The position numbers and the translations under genes are program-made. Shown in pieces: positions 8,660 through 17,899 of a stretch of DNA of 64,000 nucleotides. This stretch comes from JALSHZ01 sp964614535. Its GTDB lineage: Bacteria > Pseudomonadota > Gammaproteobacteria > UWMA-0217. The first letter of the stretch is position 1. Each line of letters starts with the position of its first letter. The stretch spans positions 10,090 through 74,089 of the forward strand of contig CAZTOZ010000067.1 in NCBI GenBank assembly GCA_964614535.1, written 5' to 3'. Below the pieces are notes generated by a model. The model did not search any database and had not been told where the DNA came from. It was given only the letters and a program-made list of their open reading frames with translations.

Positions 8660-9586
8660 GTGATTCTCTCGTCATGGCGCGGCGCGTGCGGAGCCGCCTC
8701 GTGCAAGCGCTACCCAGTGGTTCGGGCAGGGCGGCGACGCGCGGTGTCGGCGCTGCCTGCGATCCTCGCTGCGCTGCTGTTGTCGATGCTGCTGACGCTG
8801 TCGCCGGCCGGCACGGCGCAGGCCCAGCCCCGCGTCTACCTCTATACCGGCAACAATGCGATGGCCAAGATGATGCTGGACTTCATGGAGGTGATGGGCT
8901 TCATCCACCGGCTGCCGGACCGCTATGCCGCCCGCTATCTCTCCCGCTACCGTGGCTGGGGCGGCTTTCCGACCAGCAGTCTCTGGGGGCTCTCCCCCTA
9001 TACCGGCTTTTCGTCGCTGGCGGCCCCGCTGGCGATGAGCTCGATGCTCTCCCAGCCGGGCATGGGCGCCTGGCCCGGGGGGAGCGGCCTGGATACGATG
9101 CCGTGGCGCGGCGCGCTCGATGGCTGGCCGTATGGTGATGCCGCCGGTGTGTCGTCGCTTGGCCGGGTGCCGGCGCAGGGGCAGGTACAGATGTCGGTGG
9201 AGGAGTTGCAGCGCCTGCTCGACAGCCGCGACCGGCGTGACGGCGATGACGATGCCGAGCCGAAACGCCTTCGTGGCGGCGCCGGGTTCGGCCGTGCCGT
9301 TGGCAGTGGCGCCGCGACGGCCGGCGACGACGGGCTCACCGGCCTGTGGATGGGCAGGAACGGCGATATTCTCACCATCACCGGCAATCGCTTCATCTGG
9401 ACCGATCCCAAGGGCCGGATCACCAAGGGCAGCTTCCGTCTCGATGGCGGCACCATGCTGGTGCAGGCCGAGGGGGCCGCGCTGCCGGCCCGTTACCGGA
9501 TCGAGCAGCGCGGCGACCGGCTGATCGCCACCAACAAGGCCGGATTCCGCTACGAGTTCAGGCGCTCCCGCGCCAAGGCGCGTTGA
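8660..9586 (+). CDS. Secreted protein of unknown function
   Basis: I do not recognise this family. From the GTG at 8660 (AGGAGGG ends 14 bases upstream) the product is 308 residues; the same frame is open back to a GTG at 8576 and another GTG lies at 8717, so the start is uncertain. It has a positively charged stretch, then a hydrophobic signal segment ending in AGTAQAQ, a short helical region, and a Gly/Ser/Pro-rich low-complexity middle. The C-terminal block of about 85 residues (TGLWMGRNGDILTITGNRF onward) has alternating beta-strand character, like a small barrel or lipocalin-type domain. It is divergent from the SecA/M50/HlyD operon, so it could be a substrate or accessory factor; this is a guess from position. 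Confidence 0.6.
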   Translation: MILSSWRGACGAASCKRYPVVRAGRRRAVSALPAILAALLLSMLLTLSPAGTAQAQPRVYLYTGNNAMAKMMLDFMEVMGFIHRLPDRYAARYLSRYRGWGGFPTSSLWGLSPYTGFSSLAAPLAMSSMLSQPGMGAWPGGSGLDTMPWRGALDGWPYGDAAGVSSLGRVPAQGQVQMSVEELQRLLDSRDRRDGDDDAEPKRLRGGAGFGRAVGSGAATAGDDGLTGLWMGRNGDILTITGNRFIWTDPKGRITKGSFRLDGGTMLVQAEGAALPARYRIEQRGDRLIATNKAGFRYEFRRSRAKAR

Positions 9587-9608
9587 CGCGGCGCGCCGGC
9601 CCTTCCCG

Positions 9609-10778
9609 CTACTTCAGGCGGTAACGCACGCCGACGAAGGTGGAGACATCGACGTCGTCGTTGCCGTTGCCGTCGATGTCGTCCTCGTAGTCGTTCACCG
9701 CCACCGTCGCATCGACGCTGATGATATTGGTCAGATAGTAGCGGAAGGTGCTCGACAGCGTGTTGCTCAGCGTATCGGTGCCGCCGTCGCCCGCCTTGTC
9801 GTACTGGATCTTCCAGCGGTTGACCCAGTCGATGCGGTCGGAGAGCTCGTAGGAGTAGCTCATGTTGTTGCTGACGATGTGGCCGGTGTCGCCGTCGAGG
9901 ATGGCGGAGTAGCGCAGCACGTTGATGAACTGGCCGCGATAGCCGTAGGGCTTGGCGTACTCGAACTCGGCGTCGAGCGACGGATCGCCGCTGTTGCCGT
10001 CATAGTCCTGCACCACCAGGCCCACGCCGCCGCGCACCAGCCAGCCATGCTTGCGCACGCTGATCGGCTCGTCGAACAGCACCCGGTCCATGTGCAGCGT
10101 GCCGGCCGCGCCCAGCTTGCCGCCCTTGAGCACCCCTTCCAGCCGCAGCAGCTCTTCCATGGCGATGAACCAGTAGGCCTTGTACTCCTGGTCGCCGTAG
10201 CGGCTGCGGAACTCCTGCTGCTTGTCGACGATCCGTGCCAGCGCGATATAGGTGGCCGGGCTGATCTCGCCGGTGATCAGTCCATGCTCGCGCAGCTCCT
10301 CTTCGAACCGCAGCACCTTGGCCAGCGGCGTGGCGTTGATGACGCGGCCGTAGCCGACCCCGGCGCCGACCTTGGTGTAGACGTCGTCCTTGTCGTCCTG
10401 ATAGCCCAGCGTGGCCGAGCCGTACCAGAAGGTCTTGTCCTTCTCGTTGAAATAGGTATCGACGGTGGCATTGGCGTTGGCCTGGGTGGCGTCGATCGAC
10501 CGGTCGCCGTCGTTGGGCCCGCGGGAGACGTTGCTGTTGCCGTCCAGCTCCACCTTCCAGACGCGCATCAGCGAGCTGTAGTTGTTCAGATAGTTGGCAT
10601 CCAGGTTGAGGTTGTAGCTGAGCTGGTCCTGGTTGCCTGATTTGGTGTTGAACTGGCCGAGGACGAAAGCCTCCTCCCAATGACTCTCCGGGTCGAGGTA
10701 GTCGGTCAGTTCGATGGCGCCGGCCGGCAGCGACAGCGCGGTGGCGATGGCGGCGGTAAGCGGGACGATTCTTTTCAT
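9609..10778 (-). CDS. Probable outer-membrane beta-barrel protein
   Basis: The ATG at 10778 is preceded by AAGGAG at good spacing, giving 389 residues. There is a clean signal peptide (MKRIVPLTAAIATALSLPAG). The rest alternates polar and aromatic residues with many Asp/Asn/Gly turns, as expected for an outer-membrane barrel. It has some resemblance to DUF481 or porin-like proteins, but I cannot assign a family with certainty. The last residues (VGVRYRLK) are a barrel-like strand without the usual terminal aromatic. It ends 22 bases from the convergent secreted-protein gene. Function unknown. Confidence 0.65.
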   Translation of the reverse strand: MKRIVPLTAAIATALSLPAGAIELTDYLDPESHWEEAFVLGQFNTKSGNQDQLSYNLNLDANYLNNYSSLMRVWKVELDGNSNVSRGPNDGDRSIDATQANANATVDTYFNEKDKTFWYGSATLGYQDDKDDVYTKVGAGVGYGRVINATPLAKVLRFEEELREHGLITGEISPATYIALARIVDKQQEFRSRYGDQEYKAYWFIAMEELLRLEGVLKGGKLGAAGTLHMDRVLFDEPISVRKHGWLVRGGVGLVVQDYDGNSGDPSLDAEFEYAKPYGYRGQFINVLRYSAILDGDTGHIVSNNMSYSYELSDRIDWVNRWKIQYDKAGDGGTDTLSNTLSSTFRYYLTNIISVDATVAVNDYEDDIDGNGNDDVDVSTFVGVRYRLK

Positions 10779-11010
10779 CTGCAATGACTCCTTGTTGTGA
10801 TGTCGGTCTCGTGACGGGTAGGGAGTGTAGTGCATCCGTCGTCGATGGGGTTAGCGGGGGATGACACCGCGGCCGCCGCAACGGCGCCACGCCGGCCGCT
10901 GGTCACGCCGGTGGGGCGGCATGGAATTGGCGGTTTTTCAATGGCTTGTGTCGCCCGATGCCGGAGCGGGCGGGTGCGTATGGAGTGGATCGGACCCACC
11001 GTCGCCTGAA

Positions 11011-11024
11011 CATTGTTGACAATG
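11011..11024. repeat. Short perfect inverted repeat
   Basis: CATTGT-TG-ACAATG lies in the 263-base gap between the end of tamB and the start of the outer-membrane protein gene. It is compatible with a dimeric repressor operator, but nothing identifies the regulator and it is about 230 bases from the nearest start codon. Confidence 0.25.
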
Positions 11025-11041
11025 CGAGCCGGGGCCGCGGG

Positions 11042-14000
11042 TCAATGTTCGATCTCGTAGATCAGATCGATGGCCTGGCGCTTGTCGCTGGATTCGGCCT
11101 GCAGCTTCAGATAGCGGTTGAGCTTGTAACGGATCGACAGCACGCTGGCCTCTTCGAAGAGGCTGGTGGTGTACTCCAGATAGAAACGCGGTGACAGGTA
11201 CTTGCCGATCACCAGCGCGCTCTGCTGTAGCTCCTCGCCGGGCTGGATGGCCAGCACGTCGAGCCCGGCGCGGCGGCGCAGATCGTCGACCAGGGTGGCG
11301 CTGCCCTTGAGGCCGAGACGGGCGACGGCGGTCAGCAGCATGTCGGAGTCGGCCGCGCTGGTGGCGCCCAGCGGCTTGCCGGTGATCAGATAGGCCAGCG
11401 CATTGGTCTCGTCCATCACCGGATCGGAAAAGATGCGGCTCTCCGGCTGTTGGATCGAGCCGCGGATCTCCAGCCCCGTGGTGATCCCCTCGGCCTTGCG
11501 CACCGCGCGCAGGTTCAGCCCCGGTGAGTTGAACGGACCGTTCCAGTAGAGCTCGCCGCGCTCGATCTCCAGCTTCTGCCCCAGCGCCTCGTAGTGCCCC
11601 TCGGCCACCTTCAGCGAGCCGTCGCCGGAGATGGCCTGATCCGGCGATTCGGTGATGACCAGCTTGCCGGCCAGACGGGCATCGAGGCCGAAACCGCGCA
11701 GACGTACCGCCTTGCCCAGCCGCAGCACGATCCGGCTGTAGACTTGCAGACGGCTCTGCTCGGTTCGGGTGTCGGCGTCGAGGAAATAGACGTCCGCCGA
11801 TGGGGTGATCGCCGTTTCGGGCAGACGCTTCAGACGGATCTCGGCCTTTGGCACGAACAGCTCGCCGTTCACCTCGATGCGCCGTGGCCGCGCCACCAGC
11901 CGCAGCTCGGGCGAGACCCACACCCTGGCCATCGGCAGGTCGGCGGCCTGGAAGTCGTTGCCGCGCAGTGCCAACGTGGCCTGCCACGTTTTCGACGACG
12001 GCCAGCCGGCCTCGCCGTCGAGACGGATCGAGCCGCCGCCGGCGTGCAGCTCCCCCCGGATCGTGGCCGAGCGGCCATCCCGGGTGGTGGCCTCCACCGA
12101 GATCCCGGTCACGCGGATGCCGGCGGCCGGCAGGCGCACGGCGGCATCACGCAGCGCCACGGTGCCGTCGATCGTCGGTTGCCGCAGCGTGCCGCCGATG
12201 GCGGCCTTCAGCGTGACATGGCCGCTCGGGTCCATCAGCCCCTCGGAGACCGCCTCGATCCATTTCAGGCGGTCGAAGCGCCCCTCGACATGGCCGCCGA
12301 TCCCCCCGTCGGCCGGGGTGAACAGCAGCCGGGCCGTCAGCCGGTTGGCGGCGTCGAGTGTCAGCCCGGCGTCGGCCTCGAGCCGCTCGAAGTCGCCACC
12401 GAGATCGATCCGCGCCGTCACGGTGTCGTCGAGGTACTTCGTCAACGGCAGCCAGCGCGCCAGACGCTTCAGCGGAAAGCGTTGCAGCCGCGCCGAGGCG
12501 GCCACCGGCCGTGCCGGCGCCAGCCGGGCATCGAGGCAGAGGCGCGCCTGCCCGTCGCTCAGACAGGTGGTCTGCAGGTCGAGACTGCGGCGCCCGATGG
12601 CGATGGCCGATGCCTGTTGCTGACGGTATGCCGGCAGATCGAAGAGGTGCAGCCGCAGCCCTTCGAGGTGGCCCGACCAGCGCTGCGCCGTGGCGTCGTA
12701 GTGGCCGTCGAGTCGTAGCGAGGCCCGCAGCCGGGGCGGGTCACGCAGTTCCACGGTCGCGCGCTGGTGGTCCTCCGCCAACTCGCCGCGCAGCCGCAGC
12801 TCGTCGATGCGCAACCCACCCCGGGCGAGGCCGCTGGCGGTCAGCTCGTAACGGGCCTGGCGCGCCTGGCCGGTGGTCCGCAGCGATGCCCGCAGCCGCT
12901 GCAACGACAGGTCGCGCCAGCGCAGCGCCGAGGCGCTGAGATCGACCCGCCCGCGGGGAGCCTCCCAGCGGCCATCGAGGCGGCCATCACCGGCGATGCT
13001 GCCCGACAGCCCGGGCACCAGGGCCGCCAGTTTCGGCATGTCGATGGAGAAGACCAGCCCGTCGGCCGCCTGGCGGTCGATGGCGCCGGAGAACTTCAGC
13101 ACGTTGGGTCCCATCACCAGCCGTCCCTGGCGGAAGTGGAGCCGTGCCCGCCGCAGCTCGGCGTCGGCCTCGATCTGGAAGCGGTAGTCCTGGATGTCGC
13201 CGAGTATCGCCAGCTGGGTGTCGAGCCGGCCGTCGGCGAATTTCGCCTGGCCGCCGAAATGGACGCGGCCGCGGTAGTAGGGGTCGATCGTCCCGGGGTC
13301 GATGCCGCTGCCGCTGAACGACGCCTCGGCGCGGAGGCCGTCGCGCCAGCGCAGAGTGCCGTTGGCGGTGAGCGTGCCGCCCATCGTCACCGCGTCGAGT
13401 TGGCCGATCGACAGCGAGCCGAGATCGCCGGTGCCGCTGAGCCGGATCGTGGCCGGTGGGCGGCGGCCCTGGGCCGTGGTCTCGATCTCGGCGTCGAGAC
13501 GGTAGTCCTGCAGACGGCCGTCGAGCCGGGCCGTGACGCGGTTGCCGTCGGTGTCGCTGGCGTGTAGCTCGAGGTGCGCCTCGGGAGGCGCCGTGAAGGC
13601 GACATCTCCTTGCGCGGCGATGTCGATGTCGGCGAGGCGCAGCGACAGCGCGTCGATCGTCAGCCGGTCGCGGTGAAACCGTGCCGCCAGCCGGATGGTG
13701 TCGATCATGGTTTGCCGGCCGGCCGCCGTCTCGACGATGAGCCGGCCGATCCGCAGTTCGTCGATCCGCGCATCGAATGGCAGCGTCAGCGTCGGCAGCT
13801 CCGCCGCTTTTCCGCCGGCCCGGCCCTTGGCCGGCAGCCGCCAGTGGAGGGTGTCGATCCGCAATCGCCGGATCCGCAGACGCCGCTCGGCCAGCGGCGC
13901 CAGCCGGTAGTCGAGTTCGATGCCGTCGAGGACGATCCGCTGGCGGCCGTCGTCGATGGTGATGCGCCCGATTCTGGGCCGGTCGGCGAGACGCCCCTGA

Positions 14001-14158
14001 AACCCCTCCACCTCGACCAGCCCCGGTTGCAGTGCCGTGGCCTGCGCGATCAGCCAGCGGCCGCCCGTCTCGCTGCCGATGGCCCAGACGGCGACCGCGA
14101 ATGCCGCCACCGCGGCGAAGAACAGCAGCCAGTACAGTGGTGCGAACAGATGCCTCAC
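11042..14158 (-). CDS. tamB: TamB, inner-membrane-anchored translocation/lipid-transport protein
   Basis: The GTG at 14158 overlaps the tamA stop (GTGA), which fixes the start and gives 1038 residues. The N-terminus is a signal-anchor helix (LYWLLFFAAVAAFAVAVW). A very long beta-rich AsmA-like body spans the periplasm, and the C-terminal DUF490 domain ends in ISPRFYLEY-type sequence (here LSPRFYLEYTTSLFEE) and LQAESSDKRQAIDLIYEIEH. TamB works with TamA, with proposed roles in autotransporter assembly and in moving phospholipids to the outer membrane. Size is a little below the E. coli protein (about 1260). Co-expression with tamA is clear from the overlap. Confidence 0.93.
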   Translation of the reverse strand: MRHLFAPLYWLLFFAAVAAFAVAVWAIGSETGGRWLIAQATALQPGLVEVEGFQGRLADRPRIGRITIDDGRQRIVLDGIELDYRLAPLAERRLRIRRLRIDTLHWRLPAKGRAGGKAAELPTLTLPFDARIDELRIGRLIVETAAGRQTMIDTIRLAARFHRDRLTIDALSLRLADIDIAAQGDVAFTAPPEAHLELHASDTDGNRVTARLDGRLQDYRLDAEIETTAQGRRPPATIRLSGTGDLGSLSIGQLDAVTMGGTLTANGTLRWRDGLRAEASFSGSGIDPGTIDPYYRGRVHFGGQAKFADGRLDTQLAILGDIQDYRFQIEADAELRRARLHFRQGRLVMGPNVLKFSGAIDRQAADGLVFSIDMPKLAALVPGLSGSIAGDGRLDGRWEAPRGRVDLSASALRWRDLSLQRLRASLRTTGQARQARYELTASGLARGGLRIDELRLRGELAEDHQRATVELRDPPRLRASLRLDGHYDATAQRWSGHLEGLRLHLFDLPAYRQQQASAIAIGRRSLDLQTTCLSDGQARLCLDARLAPARPVAASARLQRFPLKRLARWLPLTKYLDDTVTARIDLGGDFERLEADAGLTLDAANRLTARLLFTPADGGIGGHVEGRFDRLKWIEAVSEGLMDPSGHVTLKAAIGGTLRQPTIDGTVALRDAAVRLPAAGIRVTGISVEATTRDGRSATIRGELHAGGGSIRLDGEAGWPSSKTWQATLALRGNDFQAADLPMARVWVSPELRLVARPRRIEVNGELFVPKAEIRLKRLPETAITPSADVYFLDADTRTEQSRLQVYSRIVLRLGKAVRLRGFGLDARLAGKLVITESPDQAISGDGSLKVAEGHYEALGQKLEIERGELYWNGPFNSPGLNLRAVRKAEGITTGLEIRGSIQQPESRIFSDPVMDETNALAYLITGKPLGATSAADSDMLLTAVARLGLKGSATLVDDLRRRAGLDVLAIQPGEELQQSALVIGKYLSPRFYLEYTTSLFEEASVLSIRYKLNRYLKLQAESSDKRQAIDLIYEIEH

Positions 14159-15933
14159 AGATCCGGCCCCATGCTCAGATGCAGACGGTAGTCGCGGTCC
14201 GCGTCGAACGGAAAGGCGATGTCGATGCGGATCGGGCCGATGATCGAGTGGTAGCGGATGCCGAAGCCAGCGCTCTTGTGGATTTCGTAGTCGTCGAGGT
14301 TGTCGAAGGCGTTGCCGGCGTCGGCGAAGACGGCCAGCCCCCAGTCGTCGCGGATCGGATACTCCAGTTCGGCGCTGCCGGTCAGCAGATGGTGGCCGCC
14401 ATTGACCTCGCCGTCGGCGTTGAGCGGGCCGAGGGTCTTGTAGCCGTAACCGCGGACGCTGGCATCGCCGCCGGCGTAGAAGCGCAGCGTGGCCGGGAGG
14501 CGGCCGAAGTCGCTGGTGCTGGTGGTGCCGAAATGGCCGCGCAGCAGGATGCGGGCGCGGTTCCACGGGCGCACCAGCTTGGCCTGGCCGGAGAGTTGCA
14601 GCATGTCGATGTCGGACAGCAGCCACGACTGGCGGCTGCCCTTGAGCCCCAGCGACAGCCGCCAGCCGGAGCGTGGATAGAGCGGGTCGTCGGCGACGGT
14701 CTTGCTCACCGCCAGCCCCGGAATCAGCAGTTGGGTGACCTCCTCGTCCTCGGCGGTGGTGAAGGTCTCGCGGTAGGAGCGCAGGCTGGCGGTACGCTTC
14801 CAGCCGTCACCGAGGGTGCGGGTGAAGAGCATGCCGTACTGGGTGGTGGTGCTGGTGCTGGTGTCGGTCTCCTGGGTCTGCGAGCCGAAGGAGAGATCGA
14901 GCCGGTGGGTGCCCAGATCGCCGAGTACGATGCCGTAGTTGAAGGTGGCATTGCGCTGGATCTGCGACCCGTCGATGCCGAGATCGTAACGGTGGCCGCG
15001 CCGGTTGAGATAGCGGTTCGCGAACCCGAACGAGGCGCGCATGCCGGTGTCGGTGGAGTAGCCGATACCGAGGCGGTAGGCGTGACGGCGGCGTTCGGTG
15101 AGACGGATCGTCACCGGCACCCGCTGGTCGCGGGCGCGGTCGCGCAGCGGGATCACTTCCACCGACGAGAAATAGTTGCTGTCGTAGAGCACCTGCTGTT
15201 GGCGTGTCAGCGTGTTGCTGTCGAACGGGTCGCCATCGTGGATGACGAGGAACTTGCGCAGCAGTTTCTCGCCCAGCGTCCGGCTCTCGATCTCCACCTG
15301 GCCGAAGCGGTAGCGCGGTCCGCTGTCGAAATGGAGCTGGATCTCGGCCCGGTTGCGGCGTCGGTCGATGGCCAGACTGCGGCGCTTGAAAGCGGCGTCG
15401 AAGAATCCGTAGCGGCTGGCGAACAGCTCCAGATCGTTCTTGGCCTGTTCATAGTCGGCGTGATTGAGCGGGTGACCCGCCAGCGCGCGGATGCGCCGCG
15501 CCAGCGCATCGAAGCCGGGTAGAGTGGTGATCTCGCCGGTGACGCGCAGATCGACGCCGTGGACGATGGTGCGGGGCCCCTGGTCCACCGTCAGCCGCAC
15601 CGACCAGCAACCGTCGTCTTCGCCGATCCCGGCCTCGATGTGGGCGTGGTAGTAGCCGAGCGCCTCCAGCGCCTTTTTCGCCTTCTTGCGGGCCGAGCGC
15701 CGCAGATACTCCCGCAGCCACGGCGCCTCGTCGCAGCGGTAGGCCGACAGATCGACGAAGGCCTCGATGTTCTTGCGCGCCGTCTTGTCGGCGCCCTCGA
15801 TCAGCAGCGTCGGCCGGGCGGCCAGCAGCAGCGTCGGCAGCAGAAGCAGCCCGAGCAGCGCGGCCACCAGGCGTGGCGGGGCAGGGAGACGGGGAGGGGG
15901 TCTGTGGTCGATCCCGGAACGGTTGCTGGACAC
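14155..15933 (-). CDS. tamA: TamA, outer-membrane Omp85-family assembly factor
   Basis: The 592-residue protein has a hydrophobic signal segment (LVAALLGLLLLPTLLLAA), three POTRA-like repeats over about residues 40-270 and a C-terminal 16-strand Omp85 barrel. The barrel has the family motif VRGYGYKTLGP and the final strand YRLHLSMGPDL. Length matches TamA (about 580). It pairs with TamB, encoded immediately downstream with a 4-base overlap. It is divergent from gloB with only 59 bases between the start codons, so the two promoters must be close together or overlapping. Confidence 0.93.
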   Translation of the reverse strand: MSSNRSGIDHRPPPRLPAPPRLVAALLGLLLLPTLLLAARPTLLIEGADKTARKNIEAFVDLSAYRCDEAPWLREYLRRSARKKAKKALEALGYYHAHIEAGIGEDDGCWSVRLTVDQGPRTIVHGVDLRVTGEITTLPGFDALARRIRALAGHPLNHADYEQAKNDLELFASRYGFFDAAFKRRSLAIDRRRNRAEIQLHFDSGPRYRFGQVEIESRTLGEKLLRKFLVIHDGDPFDSNTLTRQQQVLYDSNYFSSVEVIPLRDRARDQRVPVTIRLTERRRHAYRLGIGYSTDTGMRASFGFANRYLNRRGHRYDLGIDGSQIQRNATFNYGIVLGDLGTHRLDLSFGSQTQETDTSTSTTTQYGMLFTRTLGDGWKRTASLRSYRETFTTAEDEEVTQLLIPGLAVSKTVADDPLYPRSGWRLSLGLKGSRQSWLLSDIDMLQLSGQAKLVRPWNRARILLRGHFGTTSTSDFGRLPATLRFYAGGDASVRGYGYKTLGPLNADGEVNGGHHLLTGSAELEYPIRDDWGLAVFADAGNAFDNLDDYEIHKSAGFGIRYHSIIGPIRIDIAFPFDADRDYRLHLSMGPDL

Positions 15934-15992
15934 TCGGTGGGTCGCGTATTGTGATGGACTGATCTCAGTTTAGCCTATTCCGGTCGCATGCC

Positions 15993-16775
15993 ATGTCATT
16001 GATCGTCACCCCGATTCGAGCGTTTGCCGACAACTACATCTGGGCGCTCGGCACGCAGACCAGCGATGCCGTGGCGGTCGTCGATCCCGGCGACGCCCGG
16101 CCCGTGCTCGACTGGCTGGAGCGCCAGGGCAAGCGGCTGGGGGCCATTCTCGTCACCCATTTCCACAGCGACCATACCGGCGGCATCGCGGCGTTGCGGT
16201 CGGCTTTTGCCGATGCGCCGGTCCACGGCCCGGCCCATGAGCGCATCGCTGGCATCACCGTGCCGGTGGACGAAGGGGACAGCGTGTCGCTGCCGTTTCT
16301 CGATGCCGCCTTCACCGTCATGTCGGTGCCGGGCCATACCGCGGGCCACATCGCCTATCTCGGTCACGACATGCTGTTCTGTGGCGATACCGTCTTTGCC
16401 TGCGGCTGCGGCCGGGTGTTCGACGGCACGTTCGAACAGCTCGCCCGTTCACTGTTGCGGATCGCCGCCCTGCCGCCGCAGACGCTGCTCTACTGTGCCC
16501 ATGAATACACCATCGACAATCTCGGTTTCGCCCAATGGGTGGAGCCGGACAACGAGGCCTTGCAGCGACGCGACCGCGACGAGATGGCCAAGGCCGAGCG
16601 GGGCATTCCCACGGTACCGTCGACGCTGGCGCTGGAGCTGGCGACCAACCCGTTTCTGCGGCTGCGCGAACCGACGGTGATCGCCGCCGCCCGGCGGCGG
16701 ATGGCGCAGCCCAGCGATGATCCGGTGGCGGTCTTTACCGCGTTGCGGCAGTGGAAGGATCGGGAATACGACTGA
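15993..16775 (+). CDS. gloB: Hydroxyacylglutathione hydrolase (glyoxalase II)
   Basis: The 260-residue metallo-beta-lactamase-fold enzyme hydrolyses S-D-lactoylglutathione to D-lactate and glutathione, the second step of methylglyoxal detoxification. Metal ligands are intact: THFHSDH at 55-61 (the middle histidine of the usual THHHxDH is Phe, but it is not a ligand), the glycine-flanked His of VPGHTAGH, the Asp of FCGDTVF and the His of YCAHEYT. The C-terminal substrate-binding domain ends in RQWKDREYD, typical of GloB. It stands alone on the plus strand and converges on the fliA block. Confidence 0.96.
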   Translation: MSLIVTPIRAFADNYIWALGTQTSDAVAVVDPGDARPVLDWLERQGKRLGAILVTHFHSDHTGGIAALRSAFADAPVHGPAHERIAGITVPVDEGDSVSLPFLDAAFTVMSVPGHTAGHIAYLGHDMLFCGDTVFACGCGRVFDGTFEQLARSLLRIAALPPQTLLYCAHEYTIDNLGFAQWVEPDNEALQRRDRDEMAKAERGIPTVPSTLALELATNPFLRLREPTVIAAARRRMAQPSDDPVAVFTALRQWKDREYD

Positions 16776-16826
16776 ACGCCGGGCCGTTGGAGCGGGCCAC
16801 GGCTCGATGCCGGACGTTCCGCGCAC

Positions 16827-17162
16827 TCAGTTCAACCGTAGCCGCGCCGTGCTCACCCCGGGCGGCATTTCCTGGTGGTCCTCGTCTTCGCGTTCGTAGC
16901 GAGCGATCAACGCCTCGAGGGTCTCGTCGTCGCCGAGGGGGGAGAGGATCTCGTCGGCCTGCGCTTCGGCGCTGGCCGGTTGCGGTGGCTTCTCTTGCAG
17001 GCTTTCGAGCCGTTCCTGGAGCCGGATCAGCTCGGCCCCCTGGCGGGTGATGGTCTCCCGCAGCTGGCCCTCGTTGACGTAGAGGGTGAGGATGCTGTGC
17101 GCCACCAACGCCTGGATCGCGAGGATCAGCACGCTGATGATCGTCAGGGTGTAGCCGTCCAT
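16827..17162 (-). CDS. Small membrane-anchored coiled-coil protein, last gene of the fliA operon
   Basis: I do not recognise this family. The 111-residue protein has one N-terminal transmembrane helix (LTIISVLILAIQALVAHSIL), then a short coiled coil (about residues 30-60), then an acidic tail. Its start lies 2 bases after the fliA stop, so it is translated with fliA. Position suggests a motility-linked role. In related bacteria cheY and cheZ often follow fliA; this protein resembles neither, and it lacks the C-terminal motif I would expect of the DUF2802 proteins found near chemotaxis genes. Confidence 0.7.
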   Translation of the reverse strand: MDGYTLTIISVLILAIQALVAHSILTLYVNEGQLRETITRQGAELIRLQERLESLQEKPPQPASAEAQADEILSPLGDDETLEALIARYEREDEDHQEMPPGVSTARLRLN

Positions 17163-17164
17163 GG

Positions 17165-17899
17165 TCAGTCGTTCTCCAGCTGGGCCCGGATCCGCGCCAG
17201 CGCCTGGCCGTGGATCTGGCTGACCCGCGATTCGCTGACGCCGAGGATGGCACCGATTTCCTTCAGGTTGAGTTCCTGTTCGTAGTAGAGGCTCATCATC
17301 AGCCGCTCCCGTTCTGGCAGTTCGCGGATCTTCTCCGCCACCAGCCGTTGCCGGTCCATGTTCTGCAAATGGATGCTCGGGTCGTCGTCGGGGGAGGGGA
17401 TGTCGAGATAGGCGCGCCCCTCGTCGTCGAGCATTTCATCGCAGGAGAGCACGCGCGCCGTCGATGCCTCGCGGGCGATTTTCTGGTACTCGGCCAGCGG
17501 CAGCCCCATCTCGTCGGCGATCTCGCTCTCCCGCGCCTTGCGGCCGGTGCGCATCTCCACCGCGCGGATCGCGGCGCCGATCTCACGGATGTTCTGGCTC
17601 ACCGAGCGGGGCGTCCAGTCGGAGGTACGTACCTCGTCGATGATCGCGCCGCGGATGCGGATGCCGGCGAAGGTCTCGAAACTGGCGCCCTTGGTGGGGT
17701 CGAACGATTTACTCGCCTGCAACAGCCCGATCATTCCCGCTTGCAACAGGTCGTCGAGCTGTACGCTGTCGGGCAGCCGCGCCTGGATGTGCAGCGCGAT
17801 CTTTTTCACCAATGGTGCATGTTTGAGCAGCAGGGTCTCGGTAGTGGCTTCATTGGATGTGGGACCCGGCCGAGTGCTTGTCGTCGATGTGTAACTCAT
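17165..17899 (-). CDS. fliA: Flagellar sigma factor 28 (FliA)
   Basis: The 244-residue protein carries region 2 (residues about 25-110, with DDLLQAGMIGLLQA and FETFAGIRIRGAIIDE), region 3 (DEMGLPLAEYQKI) and region 4 (LNLKEIGAILGVSESRVSQI). It directs RNA polymerase to late flagellar promoters of the type TAAA-N15-GCCGATAA. Five such sites are seen in this window, at the three flagellins, flgKL and flgM. FlgM, encoded at 63206, is its anti-sigma factor. The start overlaps the fleN stop by 4 bases. Confidence 0.97.
   Translation of the reverse strand: MSYTSTTSTRPGPTSNEATTETLLLKHAPLVKKIALHIQARLPDSVQLDDLLQAGMIGLLQASKSFDPTKGASFETFAGIRIRGAIIDEVRTSDWTPRSVSQNIREIGAAIRAVEMRTGRKARESEIADEMGLPLAEYQKIAREASTARVLSCDEMLDDEGRAYLDIPSPDDDPSIHLQNMDRQRLVAEKIRELPERERLMMSLYYEQELNLKEIGAILGVSESRVSQIHGQALARIRAQLEND

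Noticed and set aside
14159..14626. Upstream extension of the tamB frame
   Set aside because: It lies inside tamA; the GTG at 14158 overlapping the tamA stop is followed directly by a membrane anchor.
16827..17162. DUF2802-type chemotaxis-cluster protein
   Set aside because: It shares the anchor plus coiled coil but lacks the C-terminal conserved block I would expect of that family.
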